Source: Sorex araneus
Taxonomy: Eukaryota; Chordata; Mammalia; Eulipotyphla; Soricidae
DNA length: 64,000 nt
Direction: 5' to 3'
Assembly: GCF_027595985.1 (NCBI RefSeq)
Contig: NC_073306.1
Span: forward strand, 99,359,426 to 99,423,425
Made by a program: the position numbers and the translations under genes. The number at the start of each line of letters is the position of its first letter. Position 1 is the first letter of the stretch. The notes below the pieces were generated by a model. It had not been told where the DNA came from and made no database searches. It was given only the letters and a program-made list of their open reading frames with translations. Positions 45,356-55,746 of this stretch are shown here, one piece after another.

Positions 45356-46794
45356 CTGGTCTCATCTTAAGATCTCTATACTGCTTTGAATTAATTTTTG
45401 TGTATGGTGTGAACCTGGTTTCAATTTCATTTTTTTTTAATGTGGCTATTTTGTTTTTTTCAATACCACTTGTTTAAGATTTCCTTGCTCCAAATCCATG
45501 CACCCAGCTTCTGTGTCATCGTAAACTGTCCATAAATAGGTTTATGAACATAAATCCCAGGATTTACCTTTGAGATTTCTATTACCTTGGTGTGAGAGCC
45601 TATCTTTGTTCCAGTACCATATGGTTTTTATTATTACAACTTTATAACATAATTTAAGTAAGGAAATGTGAAATCACTCAGATTCTTTTTCTTAGGTTAT
45701 TAGGGGAGTTTTATGTTCCTATACAAATTTTCATAGAGTTTGTGCTAAGTCCTTAAAAGCATCATCAAAATTTTTATGAAGTTGATGGAATTCAATTTGA
45801 TACATTGAATTAATATAATGCTTTCTGTAGAATGATTACTTTAACAATTATAATTATTCCTATCCATGAACATAAAATATTTTCTCATTTCCTGGTGTTC
45901 TTTATTTCTTCAATCGCAATTTGTCCTTCTCAATATGTAAGTTTTATACATCTTTTGTTAAGTTGATTCTTATGCATTTGATGTTTTTGGACACTTTCCT
46001 TCTAATTATATTGACATCACTTGATGTTCTTTCTCTAGCAACTCAAGCTGTGAGATTATCTTATTTTTTTGAGCTTTCTGGTTTTGAGTTTTCCTGATGC
46101 TAAGACTCGATTGCTGTGAACTTCCCCTCTGATACTGCTTTTGCTGAGTTCTATATGTTCTGAAGCTCATATCTTCATTCTTGTTCACTTTGAGTAATAT
46201 CTTTATTTATTTCATTTTCCCATTGATCACAATAGTTATTTAGTATTATGCTACTCAGATTACAAATGTTGGCACTTTCTTCATTTTATTTTTTGGTTAA
46301 TTTTTACCTTCATGGCACTGTGGTCTGAGAGATACTTGATGTGATTTCTATTTTCTGACTTTATGGATACTCTATTGTGTGTCAGCATGTGGTATATCTT
46401 GGTAGGATAGAGGGTCCTGCGTAGCTGTTAGTCTCAGTTCTTCCAATCCCTCTTTTTCCTCAGTTAGGTTCTTATTTCCTTATAGATGTTCTGGCTGACT
46501 CATCTAGCCAGTGTTAACAGTGTGATGTTAAAGTCTCCTATTACTATTGCATATCTTCAGTTCTGTTAGAAGCTGCTTTATAAACTTAGTTGCCCTTCAT
46601 TTGATACATTATGTTGATAAGAGTTAAGTCTTTGACCTATTGAACCCTAAACTAATATGTAATATCATCCTATCTCTTATTACTTTTTATCCTGATTGCT
46701 CTTTGGTCTCACACAAGTATAACTATCCCTGCTCTTTTTAATTTACCAATTGTTTGCATGACTGTTTCCTATCCTTTCACTCTAAGACTATGTT

Positions 46795-47145
46795 TTTTTT
46801 TAATAAGAATTTTATTTTATTGAATCACCATGTGGAAAATTACAATGCTTTCAGGCTTAAGTCTCAGTTATACAATGCTGAAACAACCATCCCTTCACCA
46901 GTGCCCATATCCCACCACCAAAAAAAAAAAACAAAACCCACAGAGTAATCTCCCATCCCGCACACTGCCCCCGCCTTGTAAATGATAAGTTTCACTTTGC
47001 TTTCTGTTTACTTTGGTTACATTCAACATTTCAACACAAACCTCACTATTATTGTTAGAAGTACCCCACTAGAGTCAGACCTGTTATGAAGAGAAATGAA
47101 GTCGTGCGGCTGCGGTATTATGAATAAATCTTTTTGCCCACTTTT
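46795..47145 (-). mobile_element. L1 3' end, antisense (first of two)
   Basis: 'TTTTATTGAATCACCATGTG' start, 'CCCTTCACCAGTGCCCATAT' in the middle, ending near 'GTGCGGCTGCGGTATTATGA'. A second, related 3' end follows directly. Confidence 0.75.
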
Positions 47146-47458
47146 ATTTATTTATTTTTTTAAATTTTATTGAATCACCATGTGGAGGGTTACATAGTTC
47201 TCAGAATTATGTCAGTTATACAATACTCAAACACCCTTCTCTTCACCAGTGCCCCTATTCCATCACCAACCACCCCAGTATACCTCCCGCCCCCTCCTGC
47301 CACCCTCCCCCCCGTCCCCGCCCTTGTTAGTGATAAGTTTCACTTCGTTTACGCTTTATCTTGGTTACATTCTATGTTTCAACACATAACTTGCTATTGT
47401 TGCTGGGGTTTCCCCCAAAAAAGAAAAAGACAGAGCCCCACGCCGGCTGATGACGGGA
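47146..47458 (-). mobile_element. L1 3' end, antisense (second of two)
   Basis: Repeats the same landmarks ('TTTTATTGAATCACCATGTG', 'CTCTTCACCAGTGCCCCTAT') and is flanked by TTGCCCACTTTTATT on both sides, so it is a separate insertion. Confidence 0.78.
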
Positions 47459-47599
47459 AATTGCCCACTTTTATTTTGATATGTGTAAGAAGAAGGAGAA
47501 TTGAGGAGTTAGTCTGTTTTGTTTTGTTCTGTTCTGTAACTACAGGGATTGGAGACAGACTGCATTCTGAGCTACATCATTGGTGCCTCCTTTGCCCTT

Positions 47600-47770
47600 T
47601 TTTGGTGATGGAGGTTGGGCCATATGTAGTAGTGCTTGGGGTCTAATCTTGGCTCTGTGCTCAGGGGACTCTTCTGGTAGCGATTGGGGGAATAGATGGC
47701 GCTAGGGATTGAATCAAGGATGGCCAGAAGTAAGCAAGAAATTTAGACCTGTACTATCTAGTCCTTCCTC
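47600..47770 (-). mobile_element. tRNA-headed SINE, old
   Basis: Antisense: 'TTGGGCCATATGTAGTAGTG' to 'CTGTACTATCTAGTCC'. Heavily diverged. Confidence 0.55.
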
Positions 47771-47908
47771 TGCCCATTTTGAAATTGAGCTGTTTGTTTG
47801 AATTTATATTGAGCAGTAAAAGTCTTTATACTTTCTGGAGACTATTAATTTCTTATCAGATAAGTGATTTACAATATTTTATCCCATTCCATGGTTTGTG
47901 TTTCACTT

Positions 47909-48085
47909 TTTTTTTTTTTTTTTGCTTTTTTGGGTGACACCTGGCGATGCACCGGGGTTACTCCTGGCTTTGCACTCAGGAATTACTCCTGGTGGTGCTC
48001 AGGGGACCATATGGGATGCTGGGAATTGAACCCGGGTCAGCCATGTGCAAGGCAAACGCCCTACTATCGCTATTGCTCCAGCCCC
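47909..48085 (-). mobile_element. tRNA-headed SINE
   Basis: Antisense copy with a poly-T start, 'GGGTGACACCTGGCGATGCA' and a slightly rearranged head 'CTACTATCGCTATTGCTCC'. Confidence 0.9.
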
Positions 48086-48236
48086 ACATTCTTGATATTA
48101 TTCCTTGATGAACAAAAACTGTTAATTTTTGAAATACAATTTATTTTTTCTCTTGTGCTGCTTCTTTATTTTATATAATTTCCAATAATTTGCCAAATTC
48201 TTGCCAAATCAATACCATTAAGATTTCCCCTGCTTT

Positions 48237-48412
48237 GGGGCTGGAGCGATAGCACAGTGGGTAGGGCGTTTGCTTTGCACGTGGCCGACCCGGGTTCTAA
48301 TCCCAGCATCCCATATGGTCCCCTGAGCACCACCGGGGTAATTCCTGAGTGAAGAGCCAGGAGTAACCCCTGTGCAGGCCAGGTGTGACCCAAAAACCAA
48401 AAAAAAAAAAAA
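48237..48412 (+). mobile_element. tRNA-headed SINE
   Basis: Plus-strand copy between AGATTTCCCCTGCTTT at 48221-48236 and 48413-48428, a perfect 16-bp duplication. Confidence 0.95.
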
Positions 48413-50131
48413 AGATTTCCCCTGCTTTTTCTGAAAACTTTTAGTTTTCAATTGATTTAATGTGTATCTGGTGCCATGTAACTTCATTTTCATGCAGATT
48501 TCCAGTTATTGAGTACCATTTGTTGATAAGACCATCTTTCCCCATACAATGGCATGAAAATTATGTGACAAAGGTGAAAATTATGTGATTTTTTTTTCCT
48601 GGACTCCTTACTTTCCAAAATTACACAGTTCTCATTACCATTGAGTTTTAGTTAAATAAACATGATTAAGTCTTCCAAACTTTGTTCTTTTCCAGATGTT
48701 TTGAGTTACTTAGACTCTGAATTTTGCATATTTTTTTTTATTTCTGCAGAATGATTGGGACAATGAGAGGGATTTTGACAGGGATTACATGGTATTTATA
48801 GGTGACTTTTGATAATATTGTCTTAGTAATATGAAGACTTCGTGTTCATTTTAACCTTTTAACTTTCTTGAGTCTGAGAGAGCGTACACAGTTAGGGCAC
48901 ATGACGAGCCTGAGTCTGACCTGGCTCAATTCCCAGCACCTGAGCCAATATGAGCCCTGCACATTTCCCACCTCCCTTTTGTCCCCTGCACCACCAGGGC
49001 AGCCCAGGTAATCCTCTGCATCACAGGGCCTGAGCAGCACCACATGCTCCAGGCCTGTTGGGTGTGACTTACTGACGAGTCCCCAGGGCCTCCTGAACAC
49101 CATTTGATGAATCTCCATCTTATCTCAAATCCTTTCAGCAATCTTTTTTAGTTCTTAATGTACATGTTTTATTTCCCATTAAGTATTTTTTCTTTTTGAT
49201 ACAATCATAAATAGAATTGTTTTCCTAATTTTCATTTAGAATTGTTCATTGCTGTTGTACGGAGATGCAATTATGTGCCCTGCAACTCTGTTAAATTCTA
49301 ACAGCTTTGGGGAATCTTTAGGGTTTCAAAAGCATATAGTTTCTGTTCTCCATGAATATAAATGATTTTACTTCATTTCAAACTTCCTTTGTCTTATCCA
49401 GGCTCTTGTTATAGTCAACGAGAATCTGATCATAGGCCTCAAGCTGTTGGATTCCCAGGCAACAGTGAGGCCAGCTGGCTCCCTAGTGGTGCTTGTGGAG
49501 TATAAGCATAGAACCCCCAGCCCCAGAGACCTTCATTGTCTCTACTTACAGCAAGCCCTATGTTCAGGGACTCAGCAGTCACCCACTGCCCAGGAAATTC
49601 CTCCCCTTCAGCCATGCGTAATGCAGAGGCAGTGGTAGTGGGCAGTAGAAGCGGGTCCCCTCTCCTTGCGGAAAGAACCCAGATCTGAGAAGACCCCACC
49701 TGATACAGGTGATCCACCCCCCACTTTGCCTTCATAGTGATTTTTCCTTTCCTAGGTGAGGATCTGCACAGTAGCCAATCGGATAGCATGAGAGGCTAAC
49801 AGGAAATCCCATTTATCTGTCTCCTCCCCCACCCTCCACACCACACTCTGTGAGGAACAGCAGTGAAAGTGGACATCCCACATCTCAGGAGAAAGAACAT
49901 TCAGTAACATTATCAACCATGATGTTAGTCATGGACTTTTCACACACAGCTGCAATTTCCTTCTATTCCTTGTTTATTGAGTTTGATTTTTTGGCTAAGA
50001 TGACTGATCTTAAGATTACTGATGGAGTGGCAAGAGGGAGGAAATCTTGGGTCACTGTGGAAAGATGCTGACACTGGTGATGAGTTTCAAGATGGACACT
50101 GAAAGTATAAAATTTTGTTATTAAAAGTCTT

Positions 50132-50317
50132 GGGGCTGGAGTGATAGTACAGCAGGTAGGGCGTTTGCCTTGCATGTGGCCGACCTGGGTTCGATTCCCA
50201 GCATCCCATATGGTCCCCCGAGCACCGCCAGGAGTAATTCCTGAGTGCATGAGCCAGGAGTGACCCCTGTGCATCACCAGGTGTGACCCAAAAACCAAAA
50301 AAAAAAAAAAAAAAAAA
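50132..50317 (+). mobile_element. tRNA-headed SINE
   Basis: Plus-strand copy with a ~30-base poly-A. AAAAGTCTT occurs on both sides (50123-50131, 50318-50326). Confidence 0.94.
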
Positions 50318-50775
50318 AAAAGTCTTGTAAATCAGTGTCTAAATAAAAAGGAAAGGAAGAATAAAAGGTTGCTGATAGAGTTGGTAACTACCACATTTGT
50401 GACTTTTTCTTCTTACTGCCCTTGTTCCGTTATTCTGTAATCTCTGCTTCCCTGACTTTAACTAGATTTCATGATTGTATTTTCTCTCCTTTTCTAGTAT
50501 ATGAATTATTCTTAAAAAATTTTCAGGGGTTACCCGAGATTTTGCAATATGTATTTATAATTAATGTAATTAAACTTTCAGATCATACTGTTCTGCATCG
50601 TGAGTGATGCAAGCATCTAATAACAATATATTTTAAATCTTATTTTACTTATTTTTAAATTTCCTTCCCCACCTCTTCATTGTTGTTTCTATGAAAAAAA
50701 GCATGCATTACACATACATATTATAAGCTTGGATACAGTAAAGATTTAGAGAAAGAATAAGGCAAACACAATTTT

Positions 50776-51475
50776 GGTGGGGGTGGGAGGGGCCTTGCAC
50801 CACACCCAACCATATTCAGGACTTCCTCCTGGTTCTGTGCTCCTAGCAGTTCTTGGGGGACTGTTGGGGACTGCTCAGGACCCTGAACAAAAGAGGACCC
50901 CGAAACCTTTACCCTGGACAAACCGGAAAATTCCATTACCAGCTTTGCATGACCTGAGCAAAGGTGCCCTTGTGACAAAGGAAATAGCCAAACTCAAGAG
51001 GTAAAAGTAGCCCAGGGCAGTTAACTAAGAGATGCCATTAAGCCCCTAAGTAGAATACCTTCCTCTACCTTGTGCCTTCCTCCTGCCAGATGCTCCTGCC
51101 AGATAAACCCTTGCCTTCCTCTCCCCACTATTTCTCAATCTACTCTTGAAGAATGTTGTAAGCCCACCTAATACACCCCGAACCTTTCCTTATTTGGTCT
51201 GAGAAGACACTTCCCTGATGATTGACAACTTATGTACCAACCCCCTGCTAAGAAAAGTATAAAACCAGCGTGGCAGTTAATAAAGTTGCCCTTGATCGGC
51301 ATGTGTCGTCTTGGGCCCCCTATTTATTATCCTCACTAGTTTTATTTCAGGTCGGAACCGCTCACAGAACCCACCCAATTAGGAGCGCTTTCCACTGCTG
51401 TCTCTCCGCGGGCCGGAGAGATCTCCGGGGGAAAGCGCAGGGGACCAGATGCAGTGCCGGGGAATAAACAGCATT
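50776..51475 (-). mobile_element. tRNA-headed SINE split by a solo LTR
   Basis: The left part (50776-50861) and right part (51446-51475) join to an old antisense SINE ('GGACTTCCTCCTGGTTCTGT' ... 'CCAGATGCAGTGCCGGGGAA'). Confidence 0.75.
50862..51439 (+). mobile_element. Solo LTR (class II-like)
   Basis: 578 bp, TG...CA ends (TGTTGGGGACTG to GGGGAAAGCGCA), 6-bp target duplication GGGGAC at 50856-50861 and 51440-51445, TATAAAA at 51258-51264 and AATAAA at 51279-51284, about 20 bases apart. It is not similar to the LTRs at 35.8 and 42.0 kb. Confidence 0.88.
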
Positions 51476-51479
51476 TTAT

Positions 51480-51945
51480 AAGTAAAAACAAATTTGTGTG
51501 TGTGTGGTATGTAAGGATTAAACTGTAATTTCTGCCCTGCTCTTCATGTATTTTAATTAAGAAATGCTCCATCTTGGTGCATTGTTTTAGTAGTGGCAAA
51601 ATTAAAAACATAAGCAGGAATATAAACAAGTTGCTAAGCAGGGAGCTAAGAGGCAGGACCTCTGAGTGACTCATTCTGGGGACAAGGCAAAGATGAATAG
51701 CCTATAAATCATGCCATGATTCAAAACAGAACAGATGGGAAGGGACGATGGGCTACTAAAACAATTAGTAATTAAAATATCCAAATGGAACCTAAAAAAA
51801 TGTGCTAAACACAAGAATTCCTAGCAAGAGGGCCTCATTGCTATCCCCTCGAGGTGCCCTTCCTGCAGGGGGAGATCGTGATGAAGTGACTGATTGTATG
51901 CCCTTCTTGTCTCACCATTTTCTATGAGACAGAATAGCTTCTATT
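51480..51945. other. Unassigned intergenic sequence
   Basis: No gene, repeat landmark or RNA gene seen. Confidence 0.4.
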
Positions 51946-51949
51946 AAAG

Positions 51950-52095
51950 GGGAAAGGTACTTGCCTTGCAAGCTAACAACCCTGGCTTGATCCCTGACAC
52001 CAGGTATGGTCTCCTAAGTCCTGTCAGAAGTGAGTCCTGAGCACAGAATCAGGAGTAAGTCCTGAGTACTGTTGGGTGTGGCCCCAACTCCACCC
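51950..52095 (+). mobile_element. tRNA-headed SINE, old
   Basis: 'AGGTACTTGCCTTGCAAGC' to 'TGTTGGGTGTGGCCCC'. The 5' end of the head is missing. Confidence 0.65.
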
Positions 52096-52261
52096 TCGAA
52101 AACAAAACAAAGTGTTCTGAAACCCTGTTCAGGGCACAATTTTAGGTGTTTGCCTAGCTGTGGTCTGTCTTGATGTTAATCAAATCTTGCTTTCTTGCCT
52201 AAAGATGGTTTTGGTGTGATTGATTAAGCAAACTCTGATACAGCATTTTAATTGTTGAAAG

Positions 52262-52400
52262 GGGGTCAGAGACAGTATGTGGGTTAAGGTACTTGCCTTG
52301 CATGTGACTAACCCAATTCTAATCTCCTGGTACCACACATGGTCCTTTGAGCACTGCCAGGGGTCACAAGTGAGCAGAGAACTAGGAATCAACCACACCA
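52262..52400 (+). mobile_element. tRNA-headed SINE, old
   Basis: 'GGGTCAGAGACAGTATGTGG' and 'TTGCCTTGCATGTGACTAAC'. The tail is shortened. Confidence 0.6.
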
Positions 52401-52589
52401 ATGCGAGAAGGTGGCTTCTCACAGGGAAAGGTCACCACTCTTGCTAGGCTGCAGGATTCAGGTCAGTCTGTCTGACAAATAGTGTGTGATTTCATTCTGG
52501 TAATGGCTCCAGCTGCTTCTGTTCTGGTAAGCTCCATCTGACTGCTTACCTCTACAGTTGGGGAGGCAGGATTTATCCTTTTTTGTAAA

Positions 52590-52960
52590 CAAAACAACTT
52601 TTTTTAAAAAAATGAATCAGTGATAAACACATTTACAAAGTTGTTAGTTCATGATTGGACTTCAGTCATATAATGTTCCAATGCCTGTCCTTTCATCAGT
52701 ATACTTTCCACCAATGGTCCCCATTTGCCTCCCACCCACCGGCCCTGCCTGCCACTGTAGAAGGTACTTTTCTTCTTTGTCTCTCTCTCCCTCTCTCTCT
52801 CTCCTTTTGAGCCTTATGGTTTGCAATATAGGTAATGAAAGATTATCTGCTATATCCCTTTACCTACTTTCAACACTCAGTAGCAGAAGTTATCCTTATG
52901 ACCTCAGTTCCTTAGTAGATTTAATAATGATGATTTGTATTTCATTTGTTCATATTTTCT
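52590..52960 (-). mobile_element. Old L1 3' UTR, antisense
   Basis: 'CATATAATGTTCCAATGCCT', 'TTTCATCAGTATACTTTCCA' and 'TTATGGTTTGCAATATAGG' follow the reversed L1 3' UTR order. A short (CT)n lies inside. Confidence 0.65.
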
Positions 52961-53069
52961 TTGTGATATTATGATAGCCACGTTCACAGTTCCTGACAGA
53001 AAACTTTCTAATCTCTTGACTTCTACTGAATTACATATTGCCTAATTTAATATCACATAATATTCTATC

Positions 53070-53178
53070 TTGGCATATTCGATATGCCAAAAATAGTAAC
53101 AACACAATGGAGATGGTACTGGTGCCCACTTGAGCAAATCGATGAGCACCGGGATGACAGTGACAATGATACCATGAA
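53070..53178 (+). mobile_element. Second-type SINE tail fragment
   Basis: Only the tail module is present: 'TTGGCATATTCGATATGCCA' to 'AATCGATGAGCACCGGGATG'. Confidence 0.75.
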
Positions 53179-53439
53179 TACTCTATCTGACTTTTTTCCC
53201 TTGTCATAATGTTCTTGATCCATCCATGCATCAAGATTTGATCCCTTCATATTGCTTCCTGATTTGCTCTACCATGGTCCCCAGGTGCTCATCAGTGCTG
53301 GACATCAGCACTGCCCTCTCCTCTGGATACTGGAAGTAGGGCTGCTAAGAATTCATGGACAAGTTTTTGAGTAGCTGATATCATTTCCTTGATATACTTA
53401 GGAGTAGAACTTCTGGGGCATATAATAAATCTGTTTGCT

Positions 53440-53600
53440 TTTTCAGTTTGTTTTGGTTTGGGATGTGTTTGATGCTGGTGGTGCTCCCCTGGCGTGGTGC
53501 TGGAGGTGAGGTTACTCCAGAAAAGCCTGGGGGATACTATGCGATACCGGGAAGAGAACCTGATTCTGTACATGCAAAGCCTGTGCATGAACCCTTTGAG
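53440..53600 (-). mobile_element. tRNA-headed SINE, old
   Basis: Antisense remnant around 'GATGCTGGTGGTGCTCCCCT' and 'GTACATGCAAAGCCTGTGC'. Confidence 0.5.
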
Positions 53601-53784
53601 CCCAGGTGCAAAAGCTCTTTATGTTTGTTCTTGAAGAACTGCTACATGTTTCTTTTGGTTATACCATTTTACATTACAGTGTTTTAGAGATTTTCAATTT
53701 CTCAACCACACTGCCAACAAGGAATAAGAAATTTAATAGAAGAAGAAAACACTTTCAAAGGGATTGTATTAAATCTTACAAATC

Positions 53785-54110
53785 TCTGGCAGCCGAAAAC
53801 CTCCAGAACCCAGCCGCAGCCATACTCAAGGCCACTCTCCACATGCTCAGACGAGCCTCACACATGAAGGAACCAGAAGAGGAATCCAGGTATGCGGGAC
53901 CGTGGCTGAGATCTCCAAGCCTGCTTGGATCGGGACTGGGCCTCCTCCACCCAGATCCCTAGTTTCCAGTAGCTTGGCAGTCACACCACAAACCACCCCT
54001 GGTGTCATGTGATCTCATCAATGGCCAAGAACCAGAGACTAAAAAACTCCCAGAAGAGAGTGATGCAGTATTTCCTGGTGGCATTTGTGGCTGTGTGACA
54101 TCTTGTACTC
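53785..54110 (+). mobile_element. Composite repeat 'X', copy 4 (truncated)
   Basis: 5' half only: 'ACCTCCAGAACCCAGCCGCA', 'GGATCGGGACTGGGCCTCC', 'ATCAATGGCCAAGAACCAGA'. It stops before the SINE-like tail. Confidence 0.75.
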
Positions 54111-55054
54111 GAGCCCACTGATGTAACTAAAGTAGCACACATTTGTTTGGTTTTAACATACTTGCTTGTATTCTCTTACATGCAGGCTTAATTTGCTCCA
54201 GAATGAAATACAACAACCTTTATACACTTCCCTCTTATTGTGGTGGGAAGATGCTCGCTGGTGGGGTGGCTATTTAAATATTATCTATAGTGAACTATTG
54301 TGAACTACTTTATGAAAATAAAATTTATAAATATTGAAAAATATCTTACAACCTGACACAGATGGGCTACTATAGAATAAAGCCTTTATATTGTTTTTAT
54401 TGCACCATCTTAGTACATGTGAAGCATTCTCATTATGGGTTTCATCTGCATTTCTCATGTAAATTACTGATACTATCAATATATTAATTTCCCTAAGTTC
54501 ATTGGCAATTTTTTTGGGGGAGGGGGGAAATATCTATTCAAGTCCTTTGCCTATTTTTTAAAAAAGATGTGATGCCCAGGATGTTCCTATTTCAGAGTAG
54601 GAGATGAAAGCTAAAGGAAGCACTGGCTGCCGACTGGCTTTGAACCAGAAACCACCTTGCTCATTTGACGAGCTTTGTTTTGAAGACTCCCCAGTATTAG
54701 TAATTTTAATTTTAGAAAGGGTTCTAAAAGTCTCTTGCTGGATGAGGGAAGCCATCCCTGCCATCATTCTGGAAGATGAACAGCAAAACAGAACACAGAT
54801 TTAGTTTCTACTTAGTATACAAGTTGTTACTAAATTTTTTTTAAAGGGTGAACACCTAAAAGCAATAATATGGACTGGTTTTAGGCCCACAAAGATTATC
54901 AGCATACATGGTAAGTGTTAAGATGTTTAATTTATAAAAATGTATACAGCAATACTTGAGGTAAGACTTGAATAGATATTTAATTTCTACTCACTGCCAA
55001 GATTAAGTACACTAATGGAGAAATACAAACAAAACTAGATCAGAAACTACTTTT
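54111..55054. other. Region downstream of SLC47A1
   Basis: AT-rich and probably includes distal 3' UTR of SLC47A1 on the minus strand. No other gene or repeat is clear. A TTTATT (AATAAA on minus) occurs near 54,400. Confidence 0.35.
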
Positions 55055-55170
55055 CTTTGCTTTGGGCCATACTGGCAGAGCTCAGGGCTTATTCCTGGCT
55101 CTGCGCAGAGATGCTCCTGCAACTTGGGGACCACAAGGTGCTGGGACAGAACGTGGGTCAGCCCCAGCAA
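55055..55170 (-). mobile_element. tRNA-headed SINE, shortened
   Basis: Antisense: 'GGGCCATACTGGCAGAGCTC' to 'CGTGGGTCAGCC'. It lies about 340 bases past the SLC47A1 stop, so it may be in the 3' UTR. Confidence 0.65.
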
Positions 55171-55507
55171 CTACTTTTGTAGAACACTGGACCTCTTTAC
55201 AGGCCTAAGAAAAGTATTAAATATATAAAAGTAACAAACATTTGAGATACTCAAAATTATGGCTGGCTTTGTTTTTCACAAGTTTTAAAACCATGATCTA
55301 GTTGAGCTTTGGATGGAAGTTTACTTAAAATGATAAACCCCTCCTTTCCTGATCCTGAGCAGATGGTGTGGGTTCTCAGCATGGCCAAGAATTCATGAGG
55401 CTTCCTCTCACCGCAGAGAGCAAAACCGCTCTCAAGGGTTTTGCTGACTAGCCACTTCCCATACTTTATATATTTCTAGCTTGTGGGCTGGTGAGAATTC
55501 TTCTAAT

Positions 55508-55746
55508 TTAGCCACGGTCATTTAAAACTCTTATTAAAATCCCTGCTAACAGAACACCAACAGCAGCAGTGAATGCTAGCCCGCGGAAGAAGATGAGCTG
55601 GCGCACGGTCAGAACATTCCCGACGGTGGACAAGTCAGACTGGCTGCTTTCCTCTGTCACCACCAGCTGCACATTCTGGCTCTCTGGCCGGATGATGTCA
55701 GGTAAAATCACTCCATCAGTTACTTCTTTGTCCAGCATAGGGAGAT
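55508..55746 (-). CDS. SLC47A1: SLC47A1 terminal coding exon
   Basis: This exon has 78 codons plus a stop (TAA at 55510-55508). The acceptor is ACAACTAG before 55746. It encodes an acidic, poorly conserved linker, then RQLIFFRG and a roughly 20-residue hydrophobic helix (LAFTAAVGVLLAGILIRVL), the extra C-terminal helix typical of mammalian MATE transporters. The polyadenylation site is not certain. An AATAAA on the minus strand near 54,400 is one candidate and would give a 3' UTR of about 1.1 kb. Confidence 0.93.

Larger units (their letters stand above)
45400..50125 (-). mobile_element. Antisense L1 remnant, several inserts
   Basis: Reading the minus strand gives decayed L1: landmarks on plus are 'CCAGTACCATATGGTTTTTA', 'GCACTGTGGTCTGAGAGATA', 'TTCCATGGTTTGTGTTTCAC' and 'ACCATGATGTTAGTCATGGA'. 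L1 3' ends (46.8-47.46 kb) and SINEs interrupt it. Parts of 48.6-49.85 kb are uncertain. Confidence 0.6.
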
